From NCBI GenBank assembly GCA_028598985.1, contig JAQRMV010000005.1, positions 15,562-47,731 on the forward strand: a stretch of DNA of 32,170 bases, written 5' to 3'. Position 1 is the first letter of the stretch, and each line of letters opens with the position of its first letter. The position numbers and the translations under genes were made by a program. The stretch comes from Gammaproteobacteria bacterium (GTDB lineage Bacteria; Pseudomonadota; Gammaproteobacteria; Pseudomonadales; Balneatricaceae). Below the pieces are notes generated by a model. It was not told where the DNA came from. It was given only the letters and a program-made list of their open reading frames with translations, and did not search any database. Shown here one piece after another: positions 1 through 8,638 of the stretch.

Positions 1-1
1 A

Positions 2-907
2 GATGACTTGCTAGAAAATATCGATCCTGGAAAGTTCCCCAATGCTGATGTATCTATTGATGAGCTGTTAAAAAACGGCGAATCTTTTGGACAATGGCAA
101 TTCAAAACGCGCAGTAACGGCGTTCAGGTTAATGTTCATGATTTAGATGCACAGCTGCGTCATAGTCACCTTCAAGGTAATCTGATATGGAATAAGAAAG
201 CCGGTATTCATCATACCCAGTTTACTGGGCGAGTTGAGTCCGAAGATATGTCGGCACTGTTAGTTGATTGGGGCTACGATCCAGCCTTAAGTGCAGAGAA
301 AGCGTCTATGGAGGTACAGTTAGAGTGGCCACATTCCCCCTTAGCTTTTGCAGTAAAAGACATTACTGGAGATTTAGCTTTACGCTTTAGAAAAGGCAGT
401 TTTTCGTCTTCACCTCGTGCAGCACAAGGCTTGCGAATTTTGGCCTTACTTGATATGAGCAGATTGATGAAACGAGTACAGCTCGACTTCTCTGATATCG
501 TTCAGCCCGGGTTTAGCTTCGACAACATCAGTGTTCATTATCGTTTTGAAGATGGATATGCGGCAACGGTAGCACCGTTGGTATTAAAGTCTACGGCTTT
601 AAATCTATCTATGGATGGTTGGATAGACTTTGATCAGCGGCTAGTGGATAACAATCTAATTGTGACCTTGCCGGTGGCAGAAAAGCTGCCTTTAGTGGCG
701 CTGCTTGCGGGGTTGCCACAGTTGAGTGGCATGATATACATCGCTAATAAACTGATAGGTGACGAGCTTGCTACTTTTACTAGTGCGCGTTATAGCGTGG
801 CGGGTTCTCTAGATAATCCAGATGTGAACTTGGTGAAAATGTTCGACAAAGATTACCAGCAACAAACCATAACGGAGCGCATTGAGAATGTCATTTCCAT
901 TGAATGA
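2..907 (+). CDS. yhdP: YhdP-family AsmA-like envelope protein, C-terminal part
   Basis: This is the last ~300 residues of a much larger protein. The reading frame is open to the left window edge, so the true start lies outside. The fragment shows the alternating beta-strand pattern of AsmA-like C-terminal domains. A segment from about residue 130 (GSFSSSPRAAQGLRILALLDMS) is typical of YhdP/TIGR02099 proteins, as is the ending with a short hydrophobic stretch (LPLVALLAGLPQLSGMIYIANKL) and a YSVAGSLDNPDV motif. YhdP proteins are inner-membrane anchored, span the periplasm, and take part in phospholipid movement to the outer membrane. The stop overlaps the start of the nitrilase gene by 20 bases, so the two are probably translated together. 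The yhdP-nitrilase pairing is common in gammaproteobacteria and supports the call. Confidence 0.85.
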   Translation, partial: DDLLENIDPGKFPNADVSIDELLKNGESFGQWQFKTRSNGVQVNVHDLDAQLRHSHLQGNLIWNKKAGIHHTQFTGRVESEDMSALLVDWGYDPALSAEKASMEVQLEWPHSPLAFAVKDITGDLALRFRKGSFSSSPRAAQGLRILALLDMSRLMKRVQLDFSDIVQPGFSFDNISVHYRFEDGYAATVAPLVLKSTALNLSMDGWIDFDQRLVDNNLIVTLPVAEKLPLVALLAGLPQLSGMIYIANKLIGDELATFTSARYSVAGSLDNPDVNLVKMFDKDYQQQTITERIENVISIE

Positions 908-1745
908 AGCAATTCAATTATCGGGTAAAGGCGCTGCCGTTGCTGTGGTTCAGCTAGTGAGCAAGTTGAATGTTGAAGCTAATCTAGCTGAAGCTGCACT
1001 ACAAATTAAAAGAGCCAGTCAACACGGCGTAAAACTAATTATGCTGCCCGAAAGCTTTGCTGTGTTTGGGGATCCGCAAATGGTGACCTATGGCGCCCAA
1101 GCAGTCCAGCCTCATCAAGGTTTACGACTTTGGCTGTCACAGCAAGCTAAAGCCAACAAAGTATGGCTTATTGGCGGCACTATACCTTGCCAGGAGGGAG
1201 TTACCGACATCAATAAAGTGCGGGCATCGTGTTTTGTGTATGATGATCTTGGTACAGAGATAGCACGCTACGATAAAATCCACATGTTTGATGTAGACGT
1301 TGACGACAGTCATGGTAGTTACCGCGAGTCTGATACTTTTGAAGCAGGTGATGAATTGGTGGTGGTTGATACCCCCGTGGGGAAGGTGGGGTTAACCATT
1401 TGTTATGATTTACGTTTCGCTGAAATCCATGCCAAACTAGTTGATTTAGGCGCGCAAATTATTGTTAACGGTGCAGCTTTTACTCAGACTACAGGCCAGG
1501 CTCATTGGCACACACTATTACGTGCCCGCGCAATTGAAACACAATGTTATGTGATGGCTGCCTCCCATGGAGGCCAACACGATCATCGACAAACCTTTGG
1601 CCATTCTATGATTATTGACCCTTGGGGTGAAATTTTAGTAGAGCTAGAAACGGGCCCAGGCATTGCGGTAGCTCAAGTAGACCTTGAACACTTGCAATCG
1701 ATAAGAAAGGCCTTTCCAGTTCAATCTCAACGAAGATTGAACTAA
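888..1745 (+). CDS. Carbon-nitrogen hydrolase, Nit1/YbeM-like amidase
   Basis: A 285-residue nitrilase-superfamily enzyme. The catalytic triad is visible: Glu55 (LPESFAVFG), Lys130 (YDKIHMFDVDV) and Cys172 (LTICYDLRF). The YDKIHMFDVDV segment is typical of the Nit1 branch, whose known members hydrolyse deaminated glutathione, a metabolite-repair reaction in the cytoplasm. I chose ATG 888 over TTG 882 because GGAG at 874-877 is 10 bases from the ATG but only 4 from the TTG. The gene overlaps the end of yhdP by 20 bases. In many gammaproteobacteria tldD follows this pair. Here the gene is followed immediately by a convergent fadN-like gene, so that neighbour is absent. Family assignment is firm; the exact substrate is inferred. 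Confidence 0.85.
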   Translation: MSFPLNEAIQLSGKGAAVAVVQLVSKLNVEANLAEAALQIKRASQHGVKLIMLPESFAVFGDPQMVTYGAQAVQPHQGLRLWLSQQAKANKVWLIGGTIPCQEGVTDINKVRASCFVYDDLGTEIARYDKIHMFDVDVDDSHGSYRESDTFEAGDELVVVDTPVGKVGLTICYDLRFAEIHAKLVDLGAQIIVNGAAFTQTTGQAHWHTLLRARAIETQCYVMAASHGGQHDHRQTFGHSMIIDPWGEILVELETGPGIAVAQVDLEHLQSIRKAFPVQSQRRLN

Positions 1746-1755
1746 AAGTTTAGTT
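1740..1755. repeat. Palindrome containing both convergent stop codons
   Basis: A perfect 7-bp inverted repeat, AACTAAA / TTTAGTT, with a 2-base spacer. The stop codon of the plus-strand nitrilase gene (TAA, 1743-1745) lies in the left arm. The stop of the minus-strand fadN-like gene (TAA, 1750-1752) overlaps the right arm. Both genes therefore end with AAC-TAA. A weak bidirectional end is possible, but there is no GC-rich stem. Confidence 0.5.
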
Positions 1756-4110
1756 TCTAACCGGGCTGCCTGCATCCAACATGGAAACAATCCGTGCTTG
1801 GGTGTCCTTGGACTTTGCCAGGCGCAAAAATGATTCACGTTCTGCATCATACAAATCCTGCTCACTCATCATGGTGTTGCCTTTTATCTTGCCGCCGGTA
1901 AAAATTCGCGCAAGCTCGGTGCCTACTACCACGTCATGTTGGGTGATGCGCTCTTGATCTTCGGCTTCAAACAACCAATCCATCATCTCACGATAGGTTT
2001 CTTCGCCGGCCATAGGTAAAGGTTTACGCGGGTTGGATTTTTTCACCTTATCAAGTTGTGATAAGGCTTCGCTTAACAGGCGGTCACGGTTCATCATGAA
2101 CTGGTCTTCAGGGTATAACATGGCCTGTTCAGTGGCTTCTATGGGGGACTTAGCGGTCCAGCCATAGCCTACAATCATAAAGGCTTTCCAAGCTGCAGCC
2201 TTCATGTCACCTAGCACTTCATACCAGCGATATAGGTACTCTTTACAACCCCCGCCACCGGGCACTACACCCACGGATGCTTCAACTAATCCCATGACAC
2301 TGTTGGCATGACAAATCACGTGATCTGCTGCTAATACCGCCTCAAATCCGCCCCCGATAGACATCCCTACAGGCGCTGCAATGATAGGCAGCGGGCACTG
2401 ATTCATGGCTAACATGGTTTGTTGGAAATGGTTAAGAAAATTATCCATTCCAGTAAAATCTTCGGTTTCAAAGAAGCCACGAAAAGCAGCTAGGTTTACC
2501 CCGCAAGAGAAATGCTGGGCATCATTGTGTAATACAACACCGCGCAATTTAAGCGTTTGCGCTTGTTTTAACGCATCACAAATCACATCCATAGAATCAC
2601 TGTCTAAGGCATTGGCTTTAGAATGAAATTCAACGATGGCGGCATGGTCATAAACAAACCAGCTGGCGCTGTTGTTGCTGTATTTTGGAGTTAACGTTTG
2701 ACGCAATTCAGAGAATCGTAGCACGCCCCGTGGCCTTTTAATGGCCACGTACTCGCCAGATAAATCCAAGCTACATAATTGTTGCTCTATTACCTGATAG
2801 AAACCTTGTTTTTGCGCACTAGATAACAACATAGGTGCAACGGTTCGGCCTTCTTGTTGCATGCGTTCAACCACACGCTGGGCACCTATTTGATCTAATA
2901 ATTCAAATGGACCGTAGGTCCAGTTGTAGCCTAGTTTCATGGCGTCATCGATAGGTACAATATTGCTGCCAATCTCTGGGATTAACGACGCAGCGTAATT
3001 AAGAGTGCTAGACAACACTTGCCATGCAAAACGCCCATCAATACTGTCGTCGTCTAACAAGGCTGCAACACCTTGGGCTTCGGCTTTTTGGGCGAGAGGC
3101 AGTTGTAAACGGGCCGATGGAATGTACTCGCCACTGACTAGATCCAACATCTCGCGGCCGGCGTTAGGGCTGTCCGAGTCGTCAGAGTTGCCTGGACGGT
3201 TACGATAAAAACCTTGGCCACCCTTGTTGCCTGTTTGGCCATTAGCAATCATTTGCGTCATTAAGGGTACGGGTTGAGCATATTGATGGAATGCATCGCC
3301 CTTGGGCAAGATGCTTTCTAGACTTTTGGCAACGTCGGCCATTAGGTCAATACCAATTAAATCGTATAAACCAAACACCCCAGTTTTCGGAATACCCATA
3401 GGGCGACCAAATAAGCTGTCGGCTTGCGCGGGGGATAAGCCCATCTCAAAGGCTGTATGTAAAGCACATTGAATCGCAAAAACACCCACACGGTTGCCTA
3501 AGAATCCTGGGGTGTCTGCACACACCACCACGCCCTTACCCAGGTTGCTTTCACAAAACTGATTTAAGGTATCAATAATGTCATTACGTGTATGTTCCCC
3601 GCGAACTAATTCTAACAAGCGCATAAAACGCACCGGATTGAAAAAGTGAGTGATGGCGAAACGTTCACAAAAATCTTGAGACATCCCCCGGGTTAACAAA
3701 CTGATAGGAATGGTGGATGTGTTGGAAGTGACGATGGTGTTTGGCCCTGTAATGGCGTCAATGCGATGATACAAAGCTTGTTTAATATCTAAGCGTTCTA
3801 CTACCGCCTCGGCGATCCAATCGCAATCGGCTAATTGCTCAAAGTCATCTTCCGTGTTGCCACAATGGATTAATTGGTCTGCTTCATTACTCATCAAACC
3901 AGGTGAATTGAGATTTTGTAAACGCTTAAAACCACGTTCGGATAGCGCATTCACGTTATCGCCTGAACTTGGTAAATCCAACAACCATACCTCCACCCCC
4001 GCATTAGCCACTTGCCCTGCAATACCTGCACCCATAGTGCCGGCACCGATCACCGCTACTTTTTTAATGGGCGAGTTTGTAGATAATGAATTGTTGATTA
4101 ACTTGGCCAT
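1750..4110 (-). CDS. fadN: 3-hydroxyacyl-CoA dehydrogenase/enoyl-CoA hydratase, FadN-type
   Basis: A 786-residue bifunctional beta-oxidation enzyme with the dehydrogenase first and the crotonase domain last. This is the FadN order, opposite to FadB/FadJ. The Rossmann motif VIGAGTMGAGIAG is at residues 20-32, and the dehydrogenase catalytic His155 lies in THFFNPV. The helical dehydrogenase C-domain spans about 200-430. The crotonase domain from about 480 has the oxyanion segments FSCGVNL and GMSIGGGFE and keeps both catalytic glutamates (Glu590 and Glu610). It should hydrate trans-2-enoyl-CoA and oxidise the L-3-hydroxyacyl-CoA with NAD in the cytosol. It starts 2 bases after the upstream hydrolase stop, so it is the last gene of a tight operon with the hydrolase and metY. 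No thiolase or acyl-CoA dehydrogenase is adjacent. Its natural acyl chain is unknown. Confidence 0.88.
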   Translation of the reverse strand: MAKLINNSLSTNSPIKKVAVIGAGTMGAGIAGQVANAGVEVWLLDLPSSGDNVNALSERGFKRLQNLNSPGLMSNEADQLIHCGNTEDDFEQLADCDWIAEAVVERLDIKQALYHRIDAITGPNTIVTSNTSTIPISLLTRGMSQDFCERFAITHFFNPVRFMRLLELVRGEHTRNDIIDTLNQFCESNLGKGVVVCADTPGFLGNRVGVFAIQCALHTAFEMGLSPAQADSLFGRPMGIPKTGVFGLYDLIGIDLMADVAKSLESILPKGDAFHQYAQPVPLMTQMIANGQTGNKGGQGFYRNRPGNSDDSDSPNAGREMLDLVSGEYIPSARLQLPLAQKAEAQGVAALLDDDSIDGRFAWQVLSSTLNYAASLIPEIGSNIVPIDDAMKLGYNWTYGPFELLDQIGAQRVVERMQQEGRTVAPMLLSSAQKQGFYQVIEQQLCSLDLSGEYVAIKRPRGVLRFSELRQTLTPKYSNNSASWFVYDHAAIVEFHSKANALDSDSMDVICDALKQAQTLKLRGVVLHNDAQHFSCGVNLAAFRGFFETEDFTGMDNFLNHFQQTMLAMNQCPLPIIAAPVGMSIGGGFEAVLAADHVICHANSVMGLVEASVGVVPGGGGCKEYLYRWYEVLGDMKAAAWKAFMIVGYGWTAKSPIEATEQAMLYPEDQFMMNRDRLLSEALSQLDKVKKSNPRKPLPMAGEETYREMMDWLFEAEDQERITQHDVVVGTELARIFTGGKIKGNTMMSEQDLYDAERESFLRLAKSKDTQARIVSMLDAGSPVRN

Positions 4111-4112
4111 GG

Positions 4113-4913
4113 TTAGTTCTCTACTGATTGGATAAATTGCTTCATAATATTAAGGCTTTGTTTGGGTGCTTCCATAGGTAACATATGACCCATGTTATCA
4201 ATTATTTGAGCCTGCGTGCCTAGGTCTTTGGCGAGTTTTAAGCCTATATGCCTTTGGGTCATACGGTCTTGGGCCGCGAGGATAACACAGCTAGGACAGC
4301 CTTGGTTAGCAAGCTCTTGGGCGCGTTTTTCGCCAGCCGAATAGGCATTACATGCCGACAAATCTGTGGCTAATGGATTGTTTGCCATAATACGTTGGCC
4401 AATACCAATAGGTTGCATGCCAGGCACTGCGCTGGCACCGTATTGATGTTGATGACCAAACCCCCATTGCAGCATCATTTGTGCTGCTAAGTTAGGGTTG
4501 CTCTGAGCAGTTTCTATCAAACTAGGGTTCACCGGTATAGAACTACCCGTAGAGATTGCCATGACAGACTGAAGGCGGTGTGACAAGATTTTCGCAGCCT
4601 CCAAAACCACCAAAAACCCCTGTGAATGACCCACTAAGTGCACCTCGTTTACGCCTGCCGCATCTAACGCCCTCACTAGCCAAGCGCCCATGTCTTCAAT
4701 GCTGGTTAAAGCCTCGCCTTCCGATAGGCTATGGGCTGGGAAGTCTGGGGCAAATACACTGTACCCATGGAACGCAAACCAGCGCGCCTGCAAGGCCCAA
4801 CCACGATGATCTAACCCCGAACCATGTAGTAAAACCACGGTAGGTAAGCTTGCATCAAAGGCCTTACCGCCAGTCGCTACAAAGGTTTTTGCGTTATCTA
4901 CTTGAATGTACAT
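4113..4913 (-). CDS. Alpha/beta-hydrolase fold protein
   Basis: A 266-residue alpha/beta hydrolase. The oxyanion-hole motif HGSGLDHRGW is at residues 30-39 and the nucleophile elbow GHSQGF places Ser97. Asp216 (AAQDRMT) and His243 (NMGHMLPMEAP) complete a triad. There is no signal peptide, so it is presumably cytoplasmic. Candidate activities are esterase, thioesterase or lactonase; the sequence does not decide. It lies 2 bases after the metY stop and 2 bases before the fadN-like start, which implies one transcript and a substrate related to the acyl-CoA or homoserine-ester chemistry of its neighbours. A homoserine O-acyltransferase role is unlikely because the protein is shorter than MetX and the elbow sequence differs. 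Confidence 0.8.
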   Translation of the reverse strand: MYIQVDNAKTFVATGGKAFDASLPTVVLLHGSGLDHRGWALQARWFAFHGYSVFAPDFPAHSLSEGEALTSIEDMGAWLVRALDAAGVNEVHLVGHSQGFLVVLEAAKILSHRLQSVMAISTGSSIPVNPSLIETAQSNPNLAAQMMLQWGFGHQHQYGASAVPGMQPIGIGQRIMANNPLATDLSACNAYSAGEKRAQELANQGCPSCVILAAQDRMTQRHIGLKLAKDLGTQAQIIDNMGHMLPMEAPKQSLNIMKQFIQSVEN

Positions 4914-4915
4914 GT

Positions 4916-6232
4916 TTAGGATCCCACTTGTGCTGCTTGCGCTTCGGCTACTTTAGTTGCTGCCCGTAGGCCTAATGCAAAGTCGGCCTGAATGTCTTTA
5001 ATAGTTTCAATACCTACAGACACGCGGATCAAATCTGCACTAATGCCTGCAGACACTAAATCTTGTTCAGTAAGGCGCGAGTGGGTGGTGCTGCCTGGAT
5101 GCAATACTAAGGTGCGCGAGTCGCCCACGTTGGCAAGATTAGATGACAGTTGAAGGGCGTTGATAAATGCAGCACCAGCGTCACGGCCACCCTTCACCCC
5201 AAAGGTAAGCATAGAGCCAGCGCCGTTAGGAAACAACGCTTTAGTATGGGCGTCGGCATCAATATCTGGGTGATTAACCCAAGCGACTGCATCGTGTTGT
5301 TGTAACCAAACCACCATGGCTTGGGTATTAGACATATGCTGTTGCATGCGTAAGTTCAAGGTCTCTAAACCTTGTAATAATAGAAACGCGTTATGGGGTG
5401 TCATGGCAGCGCCAATATCCCGCATCGACTCACAGCGAATACGCATAGCTAAAGCAGCAGGTCCAAACTCTTCCCAAAAATTCATACCATGAAAAGGCTC
5501 GTAAGGCTGTGTCAGTGTTGGGAAACGGCCGCTCTTTAACCAATCAAAATTGCCGCCATCTATCACCACTCCCCCCACTGCCACGCCATGTCCGCCAATC
5601 CATTTAGTGACCGAATGCACCACCACGTCGGCCCCATGGGAAATAGGGTTGTTAAGGTAGGGTGTGGCAAAGGTCGCATCGACCACTAATGGCACGCCGT
5701 GAGCATGGGCAGTAGCAGCAATGGCAGGTAGATTAGACACAGCAAGTCCTGGGTTGCCAATAGATTCACAAAAAACCAACTTGGTATTGTTTTGTATAGC
5801 AGCGTTTAGGGCTTTTTGATCGTTAATGTCAACAAAGGTGCAATCAATATTAAAGCGCTTTAACGTGTGTTTTAGTAGTGTCACAGTAGAACCGTATATC
5901 TGTACTGCACTCACGATATGGTCACCGGCAGAACAAAGGCTAAAGAAAGATATGAACAAAGCACTCATGCCTGATGCGGTGCAAATAGCACCTGCACCGC
6001 CTTCTATTGCGGCCAAGCGTTGCTCTAACACTGCAACCGTTGGGTTAGTAATACGGCTGTATATATGCCCGCCTTGTTCTACATTAAATAGTGCAGAGGC
6101 TTCGTCTACACTGTCAAACACGTAGGAGGTGGTTTGATAGATGGGCACCGCGCGTGAGCCATGATCAGATTCTGGTTGGTAACCGCTGTGTAGCGCAATA
6201 GTGTCGGCGCCTAAAAAAGATGATTTGCTCAT
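4916..6232 (-). CDS. metY: O-acetylhomoserine sulfhydrylase (aminocarboxypropyltransferase)
   Basis: A 438-residue Cys/Met-metabolism PLP enzyme, the normal MetY length. Visible features are the N-terminal [24 protein letters not shown] motif region, YSRITNPT (58-65) for phosphate contacts, Asp185 (VVDATFATP) for the pyridine nitrogen, and Lys210 ([12 protein letters not shown]) for the Schiff base. MetY proteins join O-acetylhomoserine to sulfide to give homocysteine, and several accept methanethiol to give methionine directly. The gene follows the first dmdA-like gene by 38 bases, with AAGG about 8 bases before the ATG, and is followed after 2 bases by the hydrolase. The 38-base leader is too short for a SAM riboswitch and none is visible. 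Next to a DmdA homologue, methanethiol capture is an attractive but unproven role. Confidence 0.88.
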   Translation of the reverse strand: MSKSSFLGADTIALHSGYQPESDHGSRAVPIYQTTSYVFDSVDEASALFNVEQGGHIYSRITNPTVAVLEQRLAAIEGGAGAICTASGMSALFISFFSLCSAGDHIVSAVQIYGSTVTLLKHTLKRFNIDCTFVDINDQKALNAAIQNNTKLVFCESIGNPGLAVSNLPAIAATAHAHGVPLVVDATFATPYLNNPISHGADVVVHSVTKWIGGHGVAVGGVVIDGGNFDWLKSGRFPTLTQPYEPFHGMNFWEEFGPAALAMRIRCESMRDIGAAMTPHNAFLLLQGLETLNLRMQQHMSNTQAMVVWLQQHDAVAWVNHPDIDADAHTKALFPNGAGSMLTFGVKGGRDAGAAFINALQLSSNLANVGDSRTLVLHPGSTTHSRLTEQDLVSAGISADLIRVSVGIETIKDIQADFALGLRAATKVAEAQAAQVGS

Positions 6233-6270
6233 GGTGTTACCTTGGGAGTTTATTAAAGTTGCATCGAAGT

Positions 6271-7389
6271 TTATGGATTGGGAGCTAAACCTAGGGCATT
6301 AAAGTTAAACGGCAGGGAAGTTAGCAGGCCTTCTTGTAAACCTGTGTCTGTTTGTATATCTAGTTTAAGGTTAGCGCCTAAAACTGATAAAGAACACAAG
6401 ACAAATGCCAAATGCACGCCGTATTTTGGTGAAAAAGCATGGCTGGTGATTTCACCTACAAAGACACCGTCTATATATACCTGTGAATCAGAAATTTTAC
6501 AGGCCTGATTCATTACTAAACCCTTAAGTTCCCGTTTTGGCGGAAGCTGGCGTAGGGCAGGTAAAGATAAGCTTTCTATGTCGGCTTCTAAATCCACATA
6601 TTGACCTAAACCACATTCCAACGGGGTGGTGTCATAACCCATGTCGTTGCCTAGGGATAATAAACCACTTTCCACACGCTCAATTAGATTGGGGCAGCCT
6701 GGGCCTACGTTAAGGTCTTGGCCCTTGGTAAATAGTTGGTCCCATAATGGGCCCGCAAGGCTAGCGTCATTAACATAAATCTCAAAGCCACCTTGTTTGC
6801 TCCATCCCGAGCGGGCCACTTGCATGGCTACGCCTTGGTAATACATAGGCTTAATGTTAAAGAACTTAATATCGCGTACGCTTTCACCAAATACACGAGC
6901 CATCAGTTCTTCAGCTTTTGGGCCTTGTACAGCAAGGGGCCAAATGTCTGGCTCGGTGACGGTAACATCAAGTTTAAGGCCTGTGGCTAAACCTTGTGCC
7001 CATAACATAACATCGGTGTCGGCAATAGAAAGCCACCAATCATTGTCGCTTAACTTAATGGCAATAGGATCATTAACAATGCCGCCTTGAGGGTTGCATA
7101 GCGGCACATAAAAGCAACGACCGATACGAGCCTTAGATAAATCTCTGGGGGTCATTAGCTGGATTAAACGGTAGGCGTCAGGGCCGCTGATAGCCACTTG
7201 TTTTTCGCAGGACACATCCCACACCTGTACGTGTTCACAGAGGTGCCAATAATCTTCTACAAAACCTCTAAATTTGGTGGCGAGCAAAGTGTGGTTATAC
7301 ACGGTGTAAGCCTGAACACCTGCAGCGTCTACACGGCTAGTAAAAGGAGTGGAACGGGTACGACGAGAAACGGAAAGTTCTGGAACCAT
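6271..7389 (-). CDS. dmdA: DmdA-like tetrahydrofolate-dependent demethylase, copy 1
   Basis: A 372-residue GcvT-fold protein that closely resembles, from memory, the DMSP demethylase DmdA of SAR11 bacteria. Shared stretches include SRRTRSTPFTSRV (8-20), GVQAYTVYNH (24-33), DYWHLCEHVQVWDVS (46-60), VNDPI (105-109), ARSGWSKQGGFEIYV (192-206) and GCPNLIERVESGLLS (231-245). DmdA transfers a methyl group from dimethylsulfoniopropionate to tetrahydrofolate, giving methylmercaptopropionate. Glu203 and Tyr205 appear to match a folate-contacting Glu/Tyr pair of DmdA. The match is far better than to the glycine-cleavage T protein, and no gcvH or gcvP is nearby. It follows a 372-residue paralogue by 130 bases and precedes metY by 38. 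It could instead act on another methylated sulfur or nitrogen compound. Confidence 0.7.
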   Translation of the reverse strand: MVPELSVSRRTRSTPFTSRVDAAGVQAYTVYNHTLLATKFRGFVEDYWHLCEHVQVWDVSCEKQVAISGPDAYRLIQLMTPRDLSKARIGRCFYVPLCNPQGGIVNDPIAIKLSDNDWWLSIADTDVMLWAQGLATGLKLDVTVTEPDIWPLAVQGPKAEELMARVFGESVRDIKFFNIKPMYYQGVAMQVARSGWSKQGGFEIYVNDASLAGPLWDQLFTKGQDLNVGPGCPNLIERVESGLLSLGNDMGYDTTPLECGLGQYVDLEADIESLSLPALRQLPPKRELKGLVMNQACKISDSQVYIDGVFVGEITSHAFSPKYGVHLAFVLCSLSVLGANLKLDIQTDTGLQEGLLTSLPFNFNALGLAPNP

Positions 7390-7463
7390 GATGTGACAAC
7401 CAAATGAAAACTATAGGGCTAATGCTGGTGAATATACGCTCACAAATAACTTACAGAAATGCA

Positions 7464-7502
7464 CAAACCTAGTCAGTCATTTTAACAACTGGCTAGGCTT
7501 TG
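7464..7502 (-). terminator. Imperfect hairpin between the two dmdA-like genes
   Basis: Arms 7464-7477 and 7488-7502 pair over about 14 bp, with one mismatch or wobble and one bulged base, around a 10-base loop. The core is CCTAGTCAGT against ACTGGCTAGG, flanked by AAA/TTT. It starts about 17 bases after the copy 2 stop on the transcribed strand. It lacks a clean U-tract, so it may be a partial terminator, an mRNA-stabilising structure or an attenuator separating expression of the paralogues. Confidence 0.4.
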
Positions 7503-7519
7503 TTGGTCACTCATACCAT

Positions 7520-8638
7520 TTAACGACAGGCCGTAAGGCCTAGGGCATCAAAGTTGAACGGTAGGCTGGAAAGCGTACCCTTAGCTTTGCCTTGGTCGGT
7601 ATTCACTTCTACAGTAGTGGCTCCATTTAAGGCGGCTAAATCACACATAACAAAGGCTAAACGGCGCATGTATTTAGGCGAATAGGCTTGGCTACGAATA
7701 TCACCTACTTTTTGATCGCCTACAAATACATTTAAATCACCTAGATTACGATGGTATTCCAATACCAAACCCATAAGCTGTTTGGTAGGTTTATGTTCTC
7801 TTAGGGCCGGTAAACTTAAGCTCTTAATGTCTGCGTCTAGGTCTACGTATTTGTCGAGGCCAATTTCAAACGGGGTGGTGTCATGGCCCATGTCATTACC
7901 AAAAGACAGTAAACCACTCTCAATGCGTTCAATGAGGTTAGGGCAGCCGGCCCGCACATCCAAGTCTTGGCCTTTGGCAAATAACTCGTCCCAAAGCTGA
8001 GTGCCAATTCCTGGGTTGTTTACAAAAACCTCATAACCCGTTTGTTTACTCCAGCCAGAACGGGCCACTTTCATGCGTTGGCCATTATAGATAAAGGGCG
8101 CAATAGCAAAGAAACCTAACTCTTTAATTTCATCACCAAACACACGGCACATCAGTTCTTCGGCCTTAGGGCCTTGTACGGCTAATGGGAAAATATCGGG
8201 CTCTCTTACTTCAACGTCTAGCCCAAAACCAACGGCTAAACCTTTAGCCCAAAGCAATACATCAGAGTCTGCTACCGATAAACGCCAGTGACGATCGTTC
8301 ACCTTAATGGCTACGGCATCATTCATCATATTGCCATTTTCGTCACACATAGGCAGGTAATAACAACGGCCTACTTTTGCATTGCTAAGGTCTCGTGGGG
8401 TCATGTATTGGGCCAGTTGGTTGGCGCCAGGCCCCATCAAAGTCACCTGCTTTTCGCAGCTTACATCCCATACCTGTACGTTCTCGCACAAGTGCCAATA
8501 ATCCACCTCTATACCACGAAAAGACGTGGCTAATAACGTGTGGTTATACACAGTGTAACCAGTAGCACCAGCAGCTTCTACGCGGCTGCTAAAAGGAGTG
8601 CGTCGTGTACGACGAGAAATGGACAAATGAGGGCGCAT
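7520..8638 (-). CDS. DmdA-like aminomethyltransferase-fold protein, copy 2
   Basis: This 372-residue tandem paralogue of the 6271-7389 protein has exactly the same length. Over the first 60 residues I count 46 identities with copy 1, and the two align without gaps for at least 200 residues. It keeps SRRTRRTPFSSRV, YTVYNHTLLAT, DYWHLCENVQVWDVS and GCPNLIERIESGLLSFGNDMGHDTTP. It departs at positions likely to face substrate or folate: NDP becomes NDA (106-108), KQGGFEIYV becomes KQTGYEVFV (Tyr205 to Phe), and GVQAY becomes GATGY. It is therefore a folate-dependent methyltransferase-fold enzyme whose substrate may differ from copy 1. GGAG 8 bases before ATG 8638 supports the start. It follows the indolepyruvate oxidoreductase gene by 96 bases, where a weak -35/-10-like pair (TTGAAG, 17 bases, CAGAAT) can be read. 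Confidence 0.7.
   Translation of the reverse strand: MRPHLSISRRTRRTPFSSRVEAAGATGYTVYNHTLLATSFRGIEVDYWHLCENVQVWDVSCEKQVTLMGPGANQLAQYMTPRDLSNAKVGRCYYLPMCDENGNMMNDAVAIKVNDRHWRLSVADSDVLLWAKGLAVGFGLDVEVREPDIFPLAVQGPKAEELMCRVFGDEIKELGFFAIAPFIYNGQRMKVARSGWSKQTGYEVFVNNPGIGTQLWDELFAKGQDLDVRAGCPNLIERIESGLLSFGNDMGHDTTPFEIGLDKYVDLDADIKSLSLPALREHKPTKQLMGLVLEYHRNLGDLNVFVGDQKVGDIRSQAYSPKYMRRLAFVMCDLAALNGATTVEVNTDQGKAKGTLSSLPFNFDALGLTACR

Noticed and set aside
6233-6270. Possible SAM riboswitch before metY
   Set aside because: The 38-base gap is too short and contains only a ribosome-binding site.
7428-7443. GTGA...TCAC dyad upstream of dmdA copy 1, resembling a CRP site
   Set aside because: The half-sites are 8 bases apart rather than the 6 required for CRP, and outer bases do not match the consensus.
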